Program-made: the position numbers and the translations under genes
In this document: positions 32,685 to 45,422 of the stretch, in pieces
Numbering within the stretch: position 1 is the first letter of the stretch
Layout: the number at the start of each line of letters is the position of its first letter
The notes under the pieces: model-generated
Told to the model about the DNA's origin: nothing
Database searches by the model: none
The model's input: the letters and a program-made list of their open reading frames with translations, nothing else
Source: Aegilops tauschii subsp. strangulata
Lineage: Eukaryota > Streptophyta > Magnoliopsida > Poales > Poaceae
Direction of reading: 5' to 3'
Length of the DNA stretch: 64,000 bases
NCBI RefSeq assembly: GCF_002575655.3
Contig: NC_053037.3
Location: 502,208,544-502,272,543, forward strand

Positions 32685-35600
32685 ATGTCCGGATCCGGAG
32701 CAGGAGGCAAGTGGATGGCTTCTACCGTCCGGGAGAAGGATATCAAAAAGCTTCGGGAGGCCGGGTATCTGGCCAAGATAATCAGCCACCGTCTCCCGAC
32801 GGCGGGACAGATCGTCCCTACTCCGGAACCCACGAGAGGGTTGTATTCCTCCCCAATTTTGTCCGCGGGCTAGGGTTTCCCCTCGACCCGTTCGTTCGCG
32901 GCATCATGTATTATTACGGGATCGATTTTCATGATCTATCCCCCAATTCCTTCCTCAATATCTTGACATTCATCGTCGTGTGCGAGGCTTTTCTCTGCAT
33001 CTCGCCACACTTCGGCTTATGGCTGAAGATCTTTAACATGAAGCCCAAGGTAGTGAGCGGCGAGCACGCCGAGTGCGGGGGCGCTATGGTGAGCAAGATG
33101 CCCAACGTCACATGGCCAACAGGTACTTTTAATGATTCCGTCAAATAGTGGCAACAGCAGTGGTTCTACATCACTGAGCCGCGCAGTACGGAATGGGCAG
33201 TTGCTCCCGAGTTCCGATCCGGAGCCCCTCTCCGGCTTACGTCCTGGCCCAAGAAGGGACTGAACTGGTCTTCGTCCAACGAACTGTCGGTGCTCCATCC
33301 ACGCGTTAAAGATATGGAAGACAAGAACATCGAACTTGTCAATGTAGTCCAGGTGATGTTAGCTTGCCGGATCGTGCCTTGTCAACATCGGACTTGAAAT
33401 CTATGGGAATTCGATCCGGCCAAGCACCAGACCCTGCGAGAGCTCTTTGGCTCCTCGCACAAAGGCATCTAGAAGGTGCTTTCCAAGTCCGACAAATCAT
33501 GGCCGGACTCAGCCGAGGACCGCGGGTACCAACTGTCCCGCCCTGCAAGCTCGGTAAGTCATCATACGTTTTTTATCCGCATAACCCAAGGGAAATGCTT
33601 AATGTGTTTCCCACAACTCTACTAGGGCTGGAGGAAGAAGGCGGAGCGGATCCACTGTCCGGCCCCGCTGCCCGAAGAACCGGCCGGCCCACTTCTGACG
33701 AAGATGCTGGTCCCGGCGCCTTACAAGGTGCCGAAGAAGAAGGCCGAGAAGGAGGCCAAGAAAACCCGGGACGGCCTTCGTCGCCGCGGCGCTTCGGACG
33801 CAATATCCAAAGGCTCCGATGCCCATTCTACCTCCGAAGAGGACGAGGAGGAGGAGGAAGACGAGTCCCCAGCGGGGGGAACAAAGAAGAGGACGGCCTC
33901 CGTACACTTGGAGGCCGAGTCACCTAAAAGGGGAAAAGATCCTCTTCCGAAAGAGTCCACTGCCGCCGCTGACAGCTGCCCGGCATGGGATCCCAGGGCC
34001 CAGCCCCTGGTAAACTCATGAGTATATAAAATCCGAACACGTTTATGCGTCCTGACTCATCATGGCATAGTATTTTAACCTGAGCCATATTTTTTATAGT
34101 CCGGCGAGGTCCCGCACCGAACGATCCTCATCAGTGGACTTGCTGAGCTCGGATTCTATGGAGAGCGGGACGTCCCCGAAGGCCCCTTCCCCCAAATACG
34201 TGAATAACACCGAGGCTTCGTCCGAGAAGGACCCCGACCAAGGAGGGGAGGAAAAGATCATGAAGGTGGCGCCTGGAGGTCAAACTTCTGGGGCCGGAGA
34301 CATGGGGGAGAAGATTCCCATGGGAGTTGACGGCGAGGGCCATCTTGAATTCGGCCCTCAGCCGGACGCAGTTCCGGAGACCAATACGGCTGCAGAATCA
34401 AGCAGGCGATCTCCCTCGACTGGAGAGGGTGTACGTGTTCCACCGGCAACCTCTGTCCAACCAGAGGTGTCGGATGCTTTGTTGGCGGCGCTGAAGAGCG
34501 CCTCCATCGTCGATGAACACCGTGCCCTTATGGGTGCGGTGATTGAGAAGATTCAGTCTGCTGAGAGTGGACTGAATGAAGCCTGTATCAACCTTATAAG
34601 AGGCTTTGAGGTATGTTTTATGAGGTTTCAAAGAGTGTCATGGTATGGATAGTAGCCCCTGATACACTGTTTGGTGAAAGAAAGAACCGGACAGAGGACC
34701 AAATTTATGTTCGCAGGAAGACTCACTTGATGACATCTATCTCTCTTCTTTTATAAGCAGGCGTCTGTAGCGGCTGCTGCCTCCCATACTGCGGAGGTCT
34801 CTGGACTGAATCAAAGTCTGGAGCGGGCCAAAGAAGAACTTGGCCGGTTAAAAAGGCAGTTGGGAGATAAACAAGGTATGCGCAAGTCTTGTTCGCGTTT
34901 ATTGCGAACGAATTTTTAGTATGATAAAATATGTTTCATGATTTGCGCTAGGGATGATGACCGAAGTCGAGGCTCTTAAGAAGGCTATGGCCGAGGCCGA
35001 GAAAAAGGCAGCCGTAGAGCAGGCTCTTCGTGAGAAGCACGAGGCCAGGGTTATTGAAGCTGAGCAGGAGCTTGAAGAGGCCAGGGTTATTGAAGCTGAG
35101 CACGAGCTTCAAGAGGCCATGAAGAAATGAGAGACCTTGGAGCAGAGTTTAACGGAAAAAGAATCCGAACTCACCAAGGCTCATCAGGCAGCGAGCGATG
35201 CTCGGGGGGAAAACCAAAGCACCCTGCAGGAGATCCAAGAGGCGAGGAAGATCACGGCGGGTAAGGCTTTTTTCCATGTAAAGCAAGTATTTGAGGAGAA
35301 AATTATGTTTCTAATTTTGAATTCGGATTTCTCTAGGGGTATTTGCGGAGCTGCCCCGCAGCATATCGGATGCCGCCCAATTCTACCGAGCCGAAGAAAG
35401 GAACACTGCGGATAAGCTGTTCTGGTCGCCGTATCTGGCACCGAATTATCTGGTGCCTTTTGACAATCAACTGAAAGAGCTGATCAAACTACATAAGGCA
35501 GCGGAGCTAGCCTTGAAGGATTTGATTATCCGGCTATGGCCCGCCGAGCAGATTCCAAGCAGCTACTTCGGGCTCGTGAAGCGGCTTGTAAGTGCCTGCC

Positions 35601-35819
35601 GTCGACGTGACGTCATCAAGCGGTCGCTCTGTATAGAGGGTGCGTGAATGGCCTTCACCCACGCAAATGTGCACTGGGGGAAGATGGATGCTGAAAAGCT
35701 GATGACCGAGGGACCGCTAGAGGGGAAGGAGCACCGCAAGCCTGAATTATATTATGAAAGTGTCCTGAAAGGATCCTACCTTGCAGCGGAGCTATGCGCC
35801 AAGGACGTTATATTTCCAT
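32685..35819 (+). pseudogene. E9 antisense multi-exon gene (putative gypsy-type transposon domain family)
   Basis: This gene lies opposite to gag. Its N-terminal block (MSGSGAGGKWMASTVREKD, then FVRGIMYYYGIDFHDLSPNS...HFGLWLKIFNMKPK) matches my memory of the plant 'putative gypsy type transposon' domain (PF04195) found antisense in TAT elements. An acidic/basic segment follows (about 33640-34020). Exon 34100-34610 ends at GTATGT. A short exon lies at about 34762-34874, a coiled-coil exon at 34952-35261 containing a 36-bp tandem duplication, and a C-terminal exon at 35339-35819. It is broken: a frameshift near 32833 and stops near 33146, 33397, 33469, 35128 and 35645. Function is unknown; the coiled coil suggests a structural or regulatory protein. 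Confidence 0.6.
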
Positions 35820-36924
35820 GAATGCAAATCATGTTGCCCTTTGTAATGTTTGAACAAGGTCATTTCTATTATTTATTGCCTGTTATATGAAAGTTTATCC
35901 TCCTGCGCGGCCGTTTTTATATCTTAATCCTGAGAGTTGGCCAGTCGTCGGCTTCTGCCCCCACGTAAGAAGTACGGGGGTGTTCGGGATAAACCTGATC
36001 ACTCTTTATCCCAGTTTTGGGTCCTTCGAAGGAGGTGTTCAGCACAACGAACCAGGCAATTGGACTATAGGGCTTTATCACTATCACTTAGCCATAGGAG
36101 CTTTAGGAAAGGAAGGTAGGCGCAGCCCCTGGTGTTTGGAAGACCGCACGAGGGGCTCTATAAGCTCCTCATCGGAGAAAAACTGATCCATCACACGCTG
36201 CATTGGTTATGGCATTATGCAGGAGAAATCCTTAAAGATTTTACAACCTCTCGAACATCTGACCAGCTCTCGCCATATCATGACAGCCAGTTTTCGGCTT
36301 TCTCTAATGAGGTGCTCGTCCGGAAGAACCGGGACACAATCGCAGTAGTTCTCCCTATGCCACCTTAGCTGATATAGCGGAACGTAAGGCAGCAAAACAT
36401 GGGAGCCGGGCAAACCCAACATTTGACCCAAGACATGATTCGGAGCTGATGCGTATAATGCTATAAGTTCGGGGTGCCGAACTTCCATGAAGGTGTTCGG
36501 ACTTTATTGCCGTATTATGGGTAAAACGAAGCCCCTGGCATATTTAAGGCATATCGCGATGTACGGATGCCACTTGACAAAAGAATTTCAATAAGAAATA
36601 ACAGCAGATAAGCGTCATATAAATCCACATGTTGCATTTGAATAGTACGTCGATGCGTATGAGTATAGGTAATGAGATAAAAAAGGGATATGACTGTGGA
36701 ACCTGCTTAGACCAGGGGGAAAAAAGTTGTGTGCGGATCTAGAGTATAGTCGGATGGTCATTGCGAGGAATATCTAAGGATTCCCTTACGCGTTCGAGCT
36801 ATTTCCATATCGCCAGTCCTGGTCGGTGCAAAGGTGAACCTGCAAAGGAAATGTAACAGATGTTTGTGTGGCGGAGAGCGGTTGAGCCGCTTTCTGCGGC
36901 CTGTCCTGGCCTTCGCCGGAGTGT
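35820..36924. other. E9 spacer between gag-protease and the antisense gene
   Basis: About 1.1 kb where RT, RNase H and integrase would lie in an autonomous element. No such motif is visible in any frame. Only short ORFs are present. Confidence 0.55.
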
Positions 36925-39900
36925 TTAATTGAGCTCTGGACGAGCCGGGCTATACTGCCGTGAAGTAGTTCGGAGTCCTTTGGCGGTGTCCGGGAGCCTG
37001 GCCGTCGACTCGAGGTTCGATTGGAAGGTGCCACCCGTTGCTTCTGCTGTTAAAGCAGCGGCATACTCCTTGGTGCCGAGGGAAAGTTCGGCCTTGCCCT
37101 TAATAGCGTAATGTGGCACCGCGTTGAATCGAGCGAAGGCAGTTCATCCAAGCAGTGCCTGATAATCACTGCGGAAGGGGACGATTTCGAAGATTAACTC
37201 TTTGGTACGGTAATTGTCTGGTGATCCGAAGACTACCTCAAGGGCGATGGAGCCTGTACAGCTGGCCTCCACACCTGGTAAAATACCTCTGAAGGTGGCT
37301 TTAGTGGGCTTGATCACCGAATGATCGATGCCCATCTTGCGCACTATGTCCTGGTAAAGCATGTTTAGACTGCTGCCTCCGTCCATAAGGGCTCATCTGA
37401 GGTGGAACCCGTCAATTATTGGGTCGAGGACTAGTGCGGCCGGATTGCCCCGATTGGCATTAACCGGACGATCCGTGCAGTTGAAGGTGATCGGCCCAAG
37501 TTTATATTATGGGACGATTGGTTCCGTTAAGTCGACATCCCTAAGGGTGCGCATCCGGTCCAGGTTGGGAGTGTGCATGCTGTTTACCGCGTTCACCGTT
37601 TGGATTTGCGGGGGAAATTTCTTTTGCCCTCCTGTATTAAGTGATTTGGGCTCCTCGTCGCCATCATCGCTTTGAGACCCCTTATCTTTGTTTTTGGCGC
37701 CTAACCTGCCGGCTTGTTTGAAGACCCAGCATTCTCTGTTGGTATGATTGGCTGGTGTTCCAGGGGTGCCATGAATTTGGCATGGCCGGTCGAATATGTG
37801 GTCCAGACTGGACGGACCCAAATTGTCATTTTTGAGTGGCCCATTCCGCTGACTGGACTTAGAGCCACTAAATCCGGCATTGACTACCGTATCTTCGGTG
37901 TTTTCACCATGTTTGCGGCGCTTGTGTTTGTTGCGTCGGGGTTTGCCGTTGCTATCTCTGGCCTCTGATGTGCAAGGGTTGCTTGCTGTGTTGTTGCTAC
38001 GGGCCAACCAGCTACCTTCGCCCACGCAAAAGCCGGTCATAAGTGTCGTGAGGGCTGCCATAGATTTTGGCTTCTCTTCGCTGAGATGTCGGGCGAGCCA
38101 CTCGTCACGGATGTTATGTTTAAAGGCCGCTAGGGCTTCGGCATCTGGACAGGCGACAATTTGGTTCTTTTTAGTTAGGAACCGAGTCCAGAATTTCCTG
38201 GCTGACCCTCCGGGCTGTTGTGTTATGTGACTTAAATCGTCAGCATCCGGTGGTCGCACATAAGTGCCCTGGAAGTTGTCCAGGAATGCGTCTGCCAGGT
38301 TCTCCTAGCTTCTGATGGAGTTTGCCGGCAAGCTATTCAGCCAATGCCGAGCCGGCCCTTAGCGTTTTAGCGGGAGATACTTGATGGCGTATAGATCATC
38401 CCTGCGGGCCATGTGAATATGGAGGAAGAGATCCTCTATCCATACCGCAGGGTCTGTAGTGCCATCATATGATTCAATGTGTACGGGTTTAAACCCTTCT
38501 GGGAATTCATGATCCATTCATTCATCATTGAAGCATAGGGGGTGTGCGGCGCCTCTGTGCCGAGCTATATCATGACGCAGTTCATACCAGTCTTGTCTGC
38601 TGTGTTCGGCCCGGCCGGATTTGCTTTTAGTATATCCGGCGTGATGGTCGTTGTCACGCATTGAGGCGCGCCCCCGTGATCCGTAGACCGATCTTTTATG
38701 TCCTGATTTGCTTTCCAATACGTCTCGCAGGTCCTGCGTGTTTCCCCGGGCCTTGGTGTTTTTGTTTGACTGACGACATGGTGTGGGCTGGACTTCGAGC
38801 TGATATGCCGCTCTGTCTCAGCCACGAGGTGGCCGATCAGCCGCATCATACGCTGGTAGTGTAGGTTTTAATGCTTCCTCCTCGAGTTGGGGTAGCAACC
38901 TGCGCTTTGGGTAACTCTTAGTTGGGCCCTCGAGTTCGTATTCCTTGGCTGCCAGGACCTCACTCCATCTATCCGCTAGCAGATCTTGGTCAGCTCGAAG
39001 CTGTTGTTGTTTTTTCTTCATGCTTTTTGCTGTGGCTATAAGACGGCGCTTGAAGCGCTCCTGTTCGACGGGATACTCAGGCACGAAAAGTTCTTCGTCG
39101 CCGAGGCTCACCTCGTCTTCGGAGAGGGGCATGTAATTGCCATCCTCTGATTCTCCGTCTGCTGCCTGTTCCTTAGGGCTAGCTTGCCCATCCTCCCGCT
39201 CGAAAGCCTGGCTGGAGGGGATTGTCTTCGTCTTCGGCACTATCCGCAGTGTTATTGTCTCTTGTTCCGGTATCGCTGCTTTTGCTATGGCGAGGCCTAG
39301 AGCGGCTCCGATGACGCTGGTGCTTAGATTGCTTCTCATGGGGATTATCCTTTGTTGCCTTATTGCCATCGCTTTCTTTGGGGTGTCCACCATGTATATA
39401 TCATATGATGAGGTGGCAGTCCACCGCCCTGTGGGAGGTAGTTCCTGTTCGTCTCCTGCGTCGTCGTCCATACCGTTGATGTCTTTGGAGCCGAAATTGA
39501 GCCTGTCGGTTAGGTCGTCGACAGTGGCTATCAAGTGGGTGGTGGGTGGGGAACGAATTTCTTCGTCGTCCGCTTCCCACTCAAGCCGGACATAGTTTGG
39601 CCAAGGGTCTCCTGACAAGGAGAGAGACATTAATCAATTTAGCACATCACCCAGGGGCGAGTGCTGAAAGATATCCGCGGAGGAAAACTCCATGATCGGT
39701 GCCCAATCAGATTCGATAGGCACGGACGCAGGCGGTTCGGGGCCCGTGGCTGAGGACGAATCCAAGTGGCCGGCAACACAGGTCTTATAGGAAGTGAAGT
39801 CAGTATTCGGCCCTATCGTCGCTGAGTGTGCAGCTTCTGTGGTGGGGTCCATCCACCCGTCCTCGGACCGCTGAGTAGCTACAGGTGTGATCTCCCGAAC

Positions 39901-40011
39901 ACCGTCTGACGACAGAGCTAAGTCACGCTCATCGTGACTATGAGGCGCACCTGACATGGGTTCGAATCCGTCGAAGATCAAGTCTCCGCGGATGTCGGCA
40001 GTATAGTTCAA
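36925..40011 (-). pseudogene. E9 gag-protease frame with several stops
   Basis: Separate ORFs starting at 40011, 39630, 38718, 38259, 37386 and 37119 are all in one frame, so this is one polyprotein with premature stops (for example 39634, 38818, 37144). The N-terminal part is acidic (40011-39634). A second segment of unclear role follows (MSLSLSGDPWPNY..., 39630-38818). The Ty3 gag core spans about 38517-37990 (IESYDGTTDPAVWIED; RPPDADDLSHI; ARKFWTRFLTKKNQIV) and contains two more stops. A Lys/Arg-rich region and a protease-like stretch DGGSSLN follow (37383). The frame ends at 36925 without entering RT. The loss of RT is seen directly; the stops mean even gag is not made intact. Confidence 0.7.
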
Positions 40012-40199
40012 GCTTCCACACCTGACCTGATGGCCAGGGGCGTAGCTCTCGATCTACTCCAGATGGCCAAGCGAGTTGGCCCGCAGTACGAAGCCGCCGA
40101 ATACGAAGATCTGTCCGGGGAGAAAAACCTCACCCTGGATCGCATCGTTGCCGATGATCGAAGGAGCCATAAAGCCTTTATCGTGACGGCACAGTGGAA

Positions 40200-40218
40200 C
40201 TCTCAATGAAAGCACCAA
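40200..40218 (-). promoter_or_regulatory. E9 primer binding site region
   Basis: TTGGTGCTTTCATTGAGAG directly follows the 5' LTR end on the minus strand, the usual start of Fatima-type internal sequence. I do not assign the tRNA. Confidence 0.6.
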
Positions 40219-40688
40219 TGTTGGTGTCAAAACCGGCGGATCTCGGGTAGGGGGTCCCGAACTGTGCGTCTAAGGCGGATGGTAACAGGAGGTGGGGGAC
40301 ACAATGTTTACCCAGGTTCGGGCCCTCTCGATGGAGGTAATACCCTACTTCATGCTTGATTGATCTTGATGATATGAGTGTTACAAGAGTTGATCTACCA
40401 CGAGATCGTAGAGGCTAAACCCTAGAAGCTAGCCTATGATTATGATTGTTCTTGTCCTATGGACTAAGCCCTCCAGTTTATATAGACACCGGAGGGGCTA
40501 GGGTTACACGGACTCGGTTACAAGGGAGGAGATCTACATATCCGAATTTCCAACCTTGCCTTCCACGCAAAGGAGAGTCCCATCTGGACACGGGACAAAG
40601 TCTTCAATCTTGTAACTTCATAGTCCAACAGTCCGGCCAAAATATATAGTCCGGCTGTCCGAGGACCCCCTAATCCAGGACTCCCTCA
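40219..40688 (-). repeat. E9 5' LTR, 470 bp
   Basis: Begins TGAGGGAG (40688) and ends ACCAACA (40219), followed by the PBS. Partner of 31663-32133. Confidence 0.92.
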
Positions 40689-41003
40689 CGCGCCCTGGGG
40701 GTAGCCACGCCCCCTACCTCGTGCCCTCCTGGTTCATGTCTTGACCTAGGGTCCAAGTCCTTTGGATCACGTTCGTTCCGAAAATCACGTTCCCGAAGGT
40801 TTCATTCCATTTGGACTCCGTTTGATATTCGTTTTCTATGAAACTCTGAAATAGGCAAAGCAGCAATTCTGGGCTGGGCCTCCGATTAATAGGTTAGTCC
40901 CAAAAATAATATAAAAGTGTATAATAAAGCCCAATAATGTCCAAAAAGGAATATAATATAGCATGGAACAATCAAAAATTATAGATACGTTGGAGACGTA
41001 TCG

Positions 41004-43072
41004 AGCATCCCCAAGCTTAATTACTGCTCGTCCTTGAGTAGGTAAATGATAAAAACAGAATTTTTGATGTGGAATGCTACTTAGCATAATTTCAATGTAA
41101 TTCTTCTTATTGTGGCATGAATGTTCAGTTTTGATATGATTCAGGATAAGAGTTTAATGTTGACATAAAAACAATAATACTTCAAGCCTGCTAACCAAGC
41201 AATTATGTCTTATCAAAATAACATAGCCAAAGCAAGTTGTCCCTAGAAAATCATATAGTCTGGATATGCACCATCTTCCCCACACAAAATATTCATATCA
41301 TGTACAACCCCGGTTTTAGCCAAGCAATTGGTTCATACTTTTTAACGCGCTTCAGCCTTTTCAATTCTTACGCAATACATGAGCGCAAGCCATGGATATA
41401 GCACTATGGTGGAATAAGGTATAATGGTAGGGGTTATGTGGGAAGACAAAAAAGGAGAAAGTCTCACATCAACGAGGATAATCAACGGGCTATGGAGATG
41501 CCCATCAATTGGTGTTAATGCAAGGAGTAGGGATTGCCATGCAACGGATGCACTAGAGCTATAAGTGTATGAAAGCTCAGAAAGAAACTAAGTGGGTGTG
41601 CATCCAACTTGCTTGCTCACGAAGACCTTGGGCATTTTGAGGAAGCCCATCATTGGAATATACAAGCCAAGTTCTATAATGAAATTTCCCACTAGTATAT
41701 GAAAGTGACAAAATAAGAGACTCTCTATTATGAAGATCATGGTGCTACTTTGAAGCACAAGTGTGGTAAAAAGATAGTAACATTGTCCCTTCTCTCGTTT
41801 TCTCTCATTTTTTTATTTGGGCCTTTTCTCTCTTTTTTATGGCCATTTTTTTAGTCCGGAGTCTCATCCCGACTTGTGGGGGAATCATAGTCTCCATCAT
41901 CCTTTCCTCACTTGGGACAATGCTCTAATAATGATGATCATCACACTTTGATTTACTTATAAGTCATGAATTACAAGTCAATACTTAGAACAAAATATGA
42001 CTCTATGTGGATGCCTCCGGTGGTGTACCGGGATGTGCAATGAATCAAGAGCGACATGTATGAAAGAATTATGAATCGTGGCTTTAACACAAATACAATG
42101 TCAACTACATGATCATGCAAAGCAATATGACAATGATGGAACGTGTCATGATAAACGAAACGATGGAAAGTTGCATGGCAATATATCTCGGAATGGCTAT
42201 GGAAATGCCATAATAGGTAAGTATGGTGGCTGTTTTGAGGAAGATATAAGGAGGTTTATGTGTGATAGAGTGTATCATATCACGGGGTTTGGATGCACCG
42301 GCGAAGTTTGCACCAACTCTCAAGGTGAGAAAGGGCAATGCACGGTACCGAAGAGGCTAGAAAATTGCGGAAAGGTAAGTGTGCGTATAATCCATGGACT
42401 CACATTAGTCATAAAGAACTCATATACTTATTGCAAAAGTTTATTAGCCCTCGAAGCAAAGTACTACTACGAATGCTCCTAGGGGAAGGGTTGGTAGGAG
42501 TTAACCATCGCACGATCCTGACCGCCACACAAAGGATGACAATCAATAAATACCTCATGCTCCGACCTCGTTACATAACGGTTCACCATACATGCATGCT
42601 ATGGGAATCACAAACTCCAACACAAGTATTTTTCAATTCCACAATTACTCAACTAGCACAACTATGATATTACCACCTTTATATCTCAAAACAATTATCT
42701 AGTATCAAATTTCTCATGATATTTAGTTAAAGCAAATTGCCATGCTATTTTATAGGACTCTCAAAAAGATATAAGTGAAGCATGAGAGAACAATAGTTTC
42801 TATAAAACAAATCTACCACCGTGCTCTAAAAGATATAAGTGAAGTACTAGAGGAAAACTATATAACTCAAAAGATATAAGTGAAGCACACAGAGTATTCT
42901 AACAATTTCCGAATCATGTGTGTCTCTCTTAAAAGGTGTGTACAGCAAGGATGATTGTGGTAAACTAAGAACAAGGACTCAAATAATACAAGACTCTCCA
43001 AGCAAAACACACATCATGTGGTGAATAAAAATATTGCTCCAAGTAAAGTTACCGATGAAAGTAGACGAAAGA
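41004..43072. other. E8 internal 3' half, no gene
   Basis: AT-rich non-coding Athila-type internal sequence. A CCCCAAGCTT block next to the LTR (41006-41018) is the polypurine tract region in reverse. Short plus-strand ORFs (about 42078-42667) are on the antisense strand and not supported. Confidence 0.5.
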
Positions 43073-43096
43073 GGGGATGCCTTCCGGGGCATCCCC
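43073..43096 (-). other. Perfect 9-bp stem hairpin in E8
   Basis: On the element's sense (minus) strand the stem GGGGATGCC and loop CCGGAA are identical to E2 copy 1 (11165-11188). It lies downstream of the acidic ORF, as in E2. Confidence 0.6.
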
Positions 43097-43759
43097 AAGC
43101 TTAGGCTCTTGCCACTCCTTGTTCCATAATCCATCAAATCTTTTACCCAAAACTTGAAAACTTCACAACACAAAACTTAACAGAAAATCTCGTGAGCTCC
43201 GTTAGCGAAAGAAAACAAAACACCACTTCAAGGTAATGTAATGAACTCATTATTTATTTATATTGGTGTTAAACCTACTGTATTCCAACTTCTCTATGGT
43301 TTATAAACTGCTTTACTAGCCATAGATTCATCAAAATGAGCAAACAACACACGAAAAACAGAATCTGCAAAAAGTGAACAGTCTATAGTAATCTGTAACT
43401 AACGCAAACTTCCGGAACTCAAAAAATTCAGCCAAAATAGGAAGACCTAGAAAATTTGTTTATTGATCTTCAGCAATTGGAATCAATATTTTATCACGTT
43501 CTGGTGATTTTTAACAATTGTTTTCGTGAACAGAAAGTTTCTGGAACTTTCAGCAAGATCAAATAACTATCATTCAAGAAGATCCTATAGGTTAAACTTG
43601 GCAAAACACTAATTAAAACATAAAAAGCAAATCCAACCATATAGGCTAGATCAAATATTTATTCTTAAATTGAAGCAAAAAGTAAAAAACTAAAAATAAA
43701 ATTGGGTTGCCTCCCAAAAAGCGCTATCGTTTAACGCCCCTATCTAGGCATTAATAATT

Positions 43760-44572
43760 TTAATGATGCTCGTGTGAGAGACAAGAATTGAAGCACAAAG
43801 AGAGCATCAAATAGCATGTGACAAACACATCTAAGTCTAACATACTTCCTATGCATAGGAATCTTATAGGCAAAAAATTATCAAGGCAAGCGAAAACTAG
43901 CATATGCAAGGAAGCGGAAAGAAACAATAGCAATCTCAACATAACGAGAGGTAATTTAGTAACATGAAAATTTCTACAACCATATTTTCCTGTCACGTAA
44001 TAATTAGATGTGGGATCATAAGCAAATTCCACAAAATAGCTATCACATAAAATATTTTCAACACGATCCACATGCATGCAAAGTTGACACTCTTCCAAAA
44101 TAGTGGGATTAACATTAACTAAAGTCATGACCTCTCCAAACCCACTTTTATCAAAAATTTAATAAGATTGATTAAAATCCAAATATGTGGGATCTAAAGT
44201 TGACACTCTTCCAAACCCACTTTCAATAATATTGTAAACACTATTATCAATCTCATGTTCATCATGGGGCTTAAATAAATTTTCAAGATCATAAGAAGAA
44301 TCACCCCAATCATGATCATTGCAATAAGTAGTAGACATAGCAATTTTAGCATCCCCAAGCTTAGGGTTTTGTATATTATTAGCACAATTGACATCAAGAG
44401 AATTTATAGTAAAATCATTGCAATCATGCTTTTCATCAAAGGAACTATCAAGTATAGGTGCAATAGCAACGATCTCATGTTTAACATAAGGAACCATAGC
44501 AAATTCATCTTCATAAATATTGGCATCATGGCCACAACAAGCATCATGTTCATCAAGGGATATTTCAATCAA
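43760..44572 (-). pseudogene. E8 acidic ORF related to the E2 ORF
   Basis: Two ORFs (44572-44159, 137 aa; 44128-43760, 122 aa) represent one protein with a break between them near 44160-44130. Conserved blocks in order are EKHDCNDFTINSL...KLGDA, then SGFGEVM.L...PTILEE, then ILCDSYFVEFAYDPTSNYYVTGKYG, and a hydrophobic C-terminus ending LSLCFNS as in E2. The first half is Asp/His/Asn-rich. No known motif is recognised. The shared architecture in two elements with different LTR ends makes this a credible but broken protein family. Confidence 0.5.
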
Positions 44573-44774
44573 ATCATCGGAATCATAGTTACCTATCTAT
44601 TCATGCAAATCATTATTTTCTTTAGAAGCAACGGTCATTCTTTCAATAAATTCTTTGACATAGACATTATGAGCATAGTTTTCATAGCAATATTCAAGTA
44701 TTTCAAAATTTTCAGATTCGTAAAGAGTAATATCATACTTTTCAATCAAAGAAGCAACTTCATAAGCACCCTTA

Positions 44775-44890
44775 AAAGCAACAAATTCTTCAATTTGTTG
44801 ATATCATAGTAACTATAAACACCCTTTGCATAAGAAGATAAGATTTTATTTTCATTAAAGCAACAAATTCTTCAATTTGTTGATATCATA
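44775..44890. repeat. 34-bp direct repeat, 82-bp period, in E8
   Basis: The 34 bp at 44775-44808 (AAAGCAACAAATTCTTCAAT at its start) recur at 44857-44890. Confidence 0.85.
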
Positions 44891-44916
44891 CTTGTCAATT
44901 TGTTCAATCAAAGATT

Positions 44917-45153
44917 TTATTTTTTAGGGTTCTTAGAGCAACAAATAATATCACAAATTTCACAAAGATTCCAAGCATAACACATCAATTTATTTATTTG
45001 ATTCCATAAGAGTTTCCCTTTTTCAGACAAACGGTGACACACAAAATGAGCATGCTCATCTAAAGATTTCCCATCAACTAGGCTAGTTGGGGTTTCAGCA
45101 CGAGCGCATAAGGATCGAAGATGATCCAAGTAGAACACTTTAAGTGGATCCAT
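44917..45153 (-). CDS. E8 first ORF, 78 aa, function unknown
   Basis: First ORF after the PBS on the sense strand (MDPLKVFYLDHLRSLCARAE), at the place where E3 has gag (MAQDNTK...). It is Cys-rich at the C-terminus (CYAWNLCEICDIICC) but does not fit a CCHC knuckle. It may be a gag remnant or a replacement. Confidence 0.4.
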   Translation of the reverse strand: MDPLKVFYLDHLRSLCARAETPTSLVDGKSLDEHAHFVCHRLSEKGKLLWNQINKLMCYAWNLCEICDIICCSKNPKK

Positions 45154-45353
45154 ATCAATAGATTTTTAGCAAGCAAAGATGCAAGCGAATAGAAGGCACG
45201 TGGAAACACAAACAGAAAGGCATGCGGGAAGAAGGCAAATAGAACGGCAAGGGTGAAGTGGGGGAGAGGAAAACAAGAGGAAAATGGCAAATAATGTAAT
45301 GCGGGAGATTTGGGTTTGTGATGGGTACTTGGTATGTTGACTTTTGCGTAGAC

Positions 45354-45371
45354 TCCCCGGCAACGGCACCA
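45354..45371 (-). promoter_or_regulatory. E8 second PBS-like copy
   Basis: The minus strand reads TGGTGCCGTTGCCGGGGA, 17 of 18 matches to the tRNA-Asp-type PBS. It lies 69 bp downstream of the first copy. Confidence 0.6.
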
Positions 45372-45422
45372 GAAATGGCTCGTTGTAGGGAGTCCAAATC
45401 TTGACTTGACCTTACGTAAGCC

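Larger units (their letters stand above)
31663..40688 (-). mobile_element. E9: Fatima-like TAT-lineage element, no RT or integrase
   Basis: LTRs at 31663-32133 and 40219-40688 begin TGAGGGAGTCCTGGATTAGG on the minus strand. The insertion is flanked by perfect 5-bp CGCGC copies (31658-31662, 40689-40693). Internal order on the minus strand is PBS (40218-40200), gag-protease frame (40011 to about 36925), a spacer, then a spliced gene on the opposite strand (32685-35819), then a polypurine tract. RT, RNase H and integrase motifs are absent, so it is non-autonomous. Confidence 0.88.
30442..41003 (-). repeat. E8 LTR A (3' LTR), split by E9
   Basis: Segments 30442-31662 and 40694-41003 (about 1,531 bp together). 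Compared with LTR B it lacks about 43 bp near 31504. Its terminal TG reads CG (41003), so the LTR start is mutated. The junction restores cleanly after removal of E9 and one CGCGC copy. Confidence 0.8.

Noticed and set aside
44312..44809. 165-aa plus-strand ORF in E8
   Set aside because: Antisense to the acidic ORF, with hydrophobic Ile/Phe-rich low complexity. The conserved blocks are on the minus strand.
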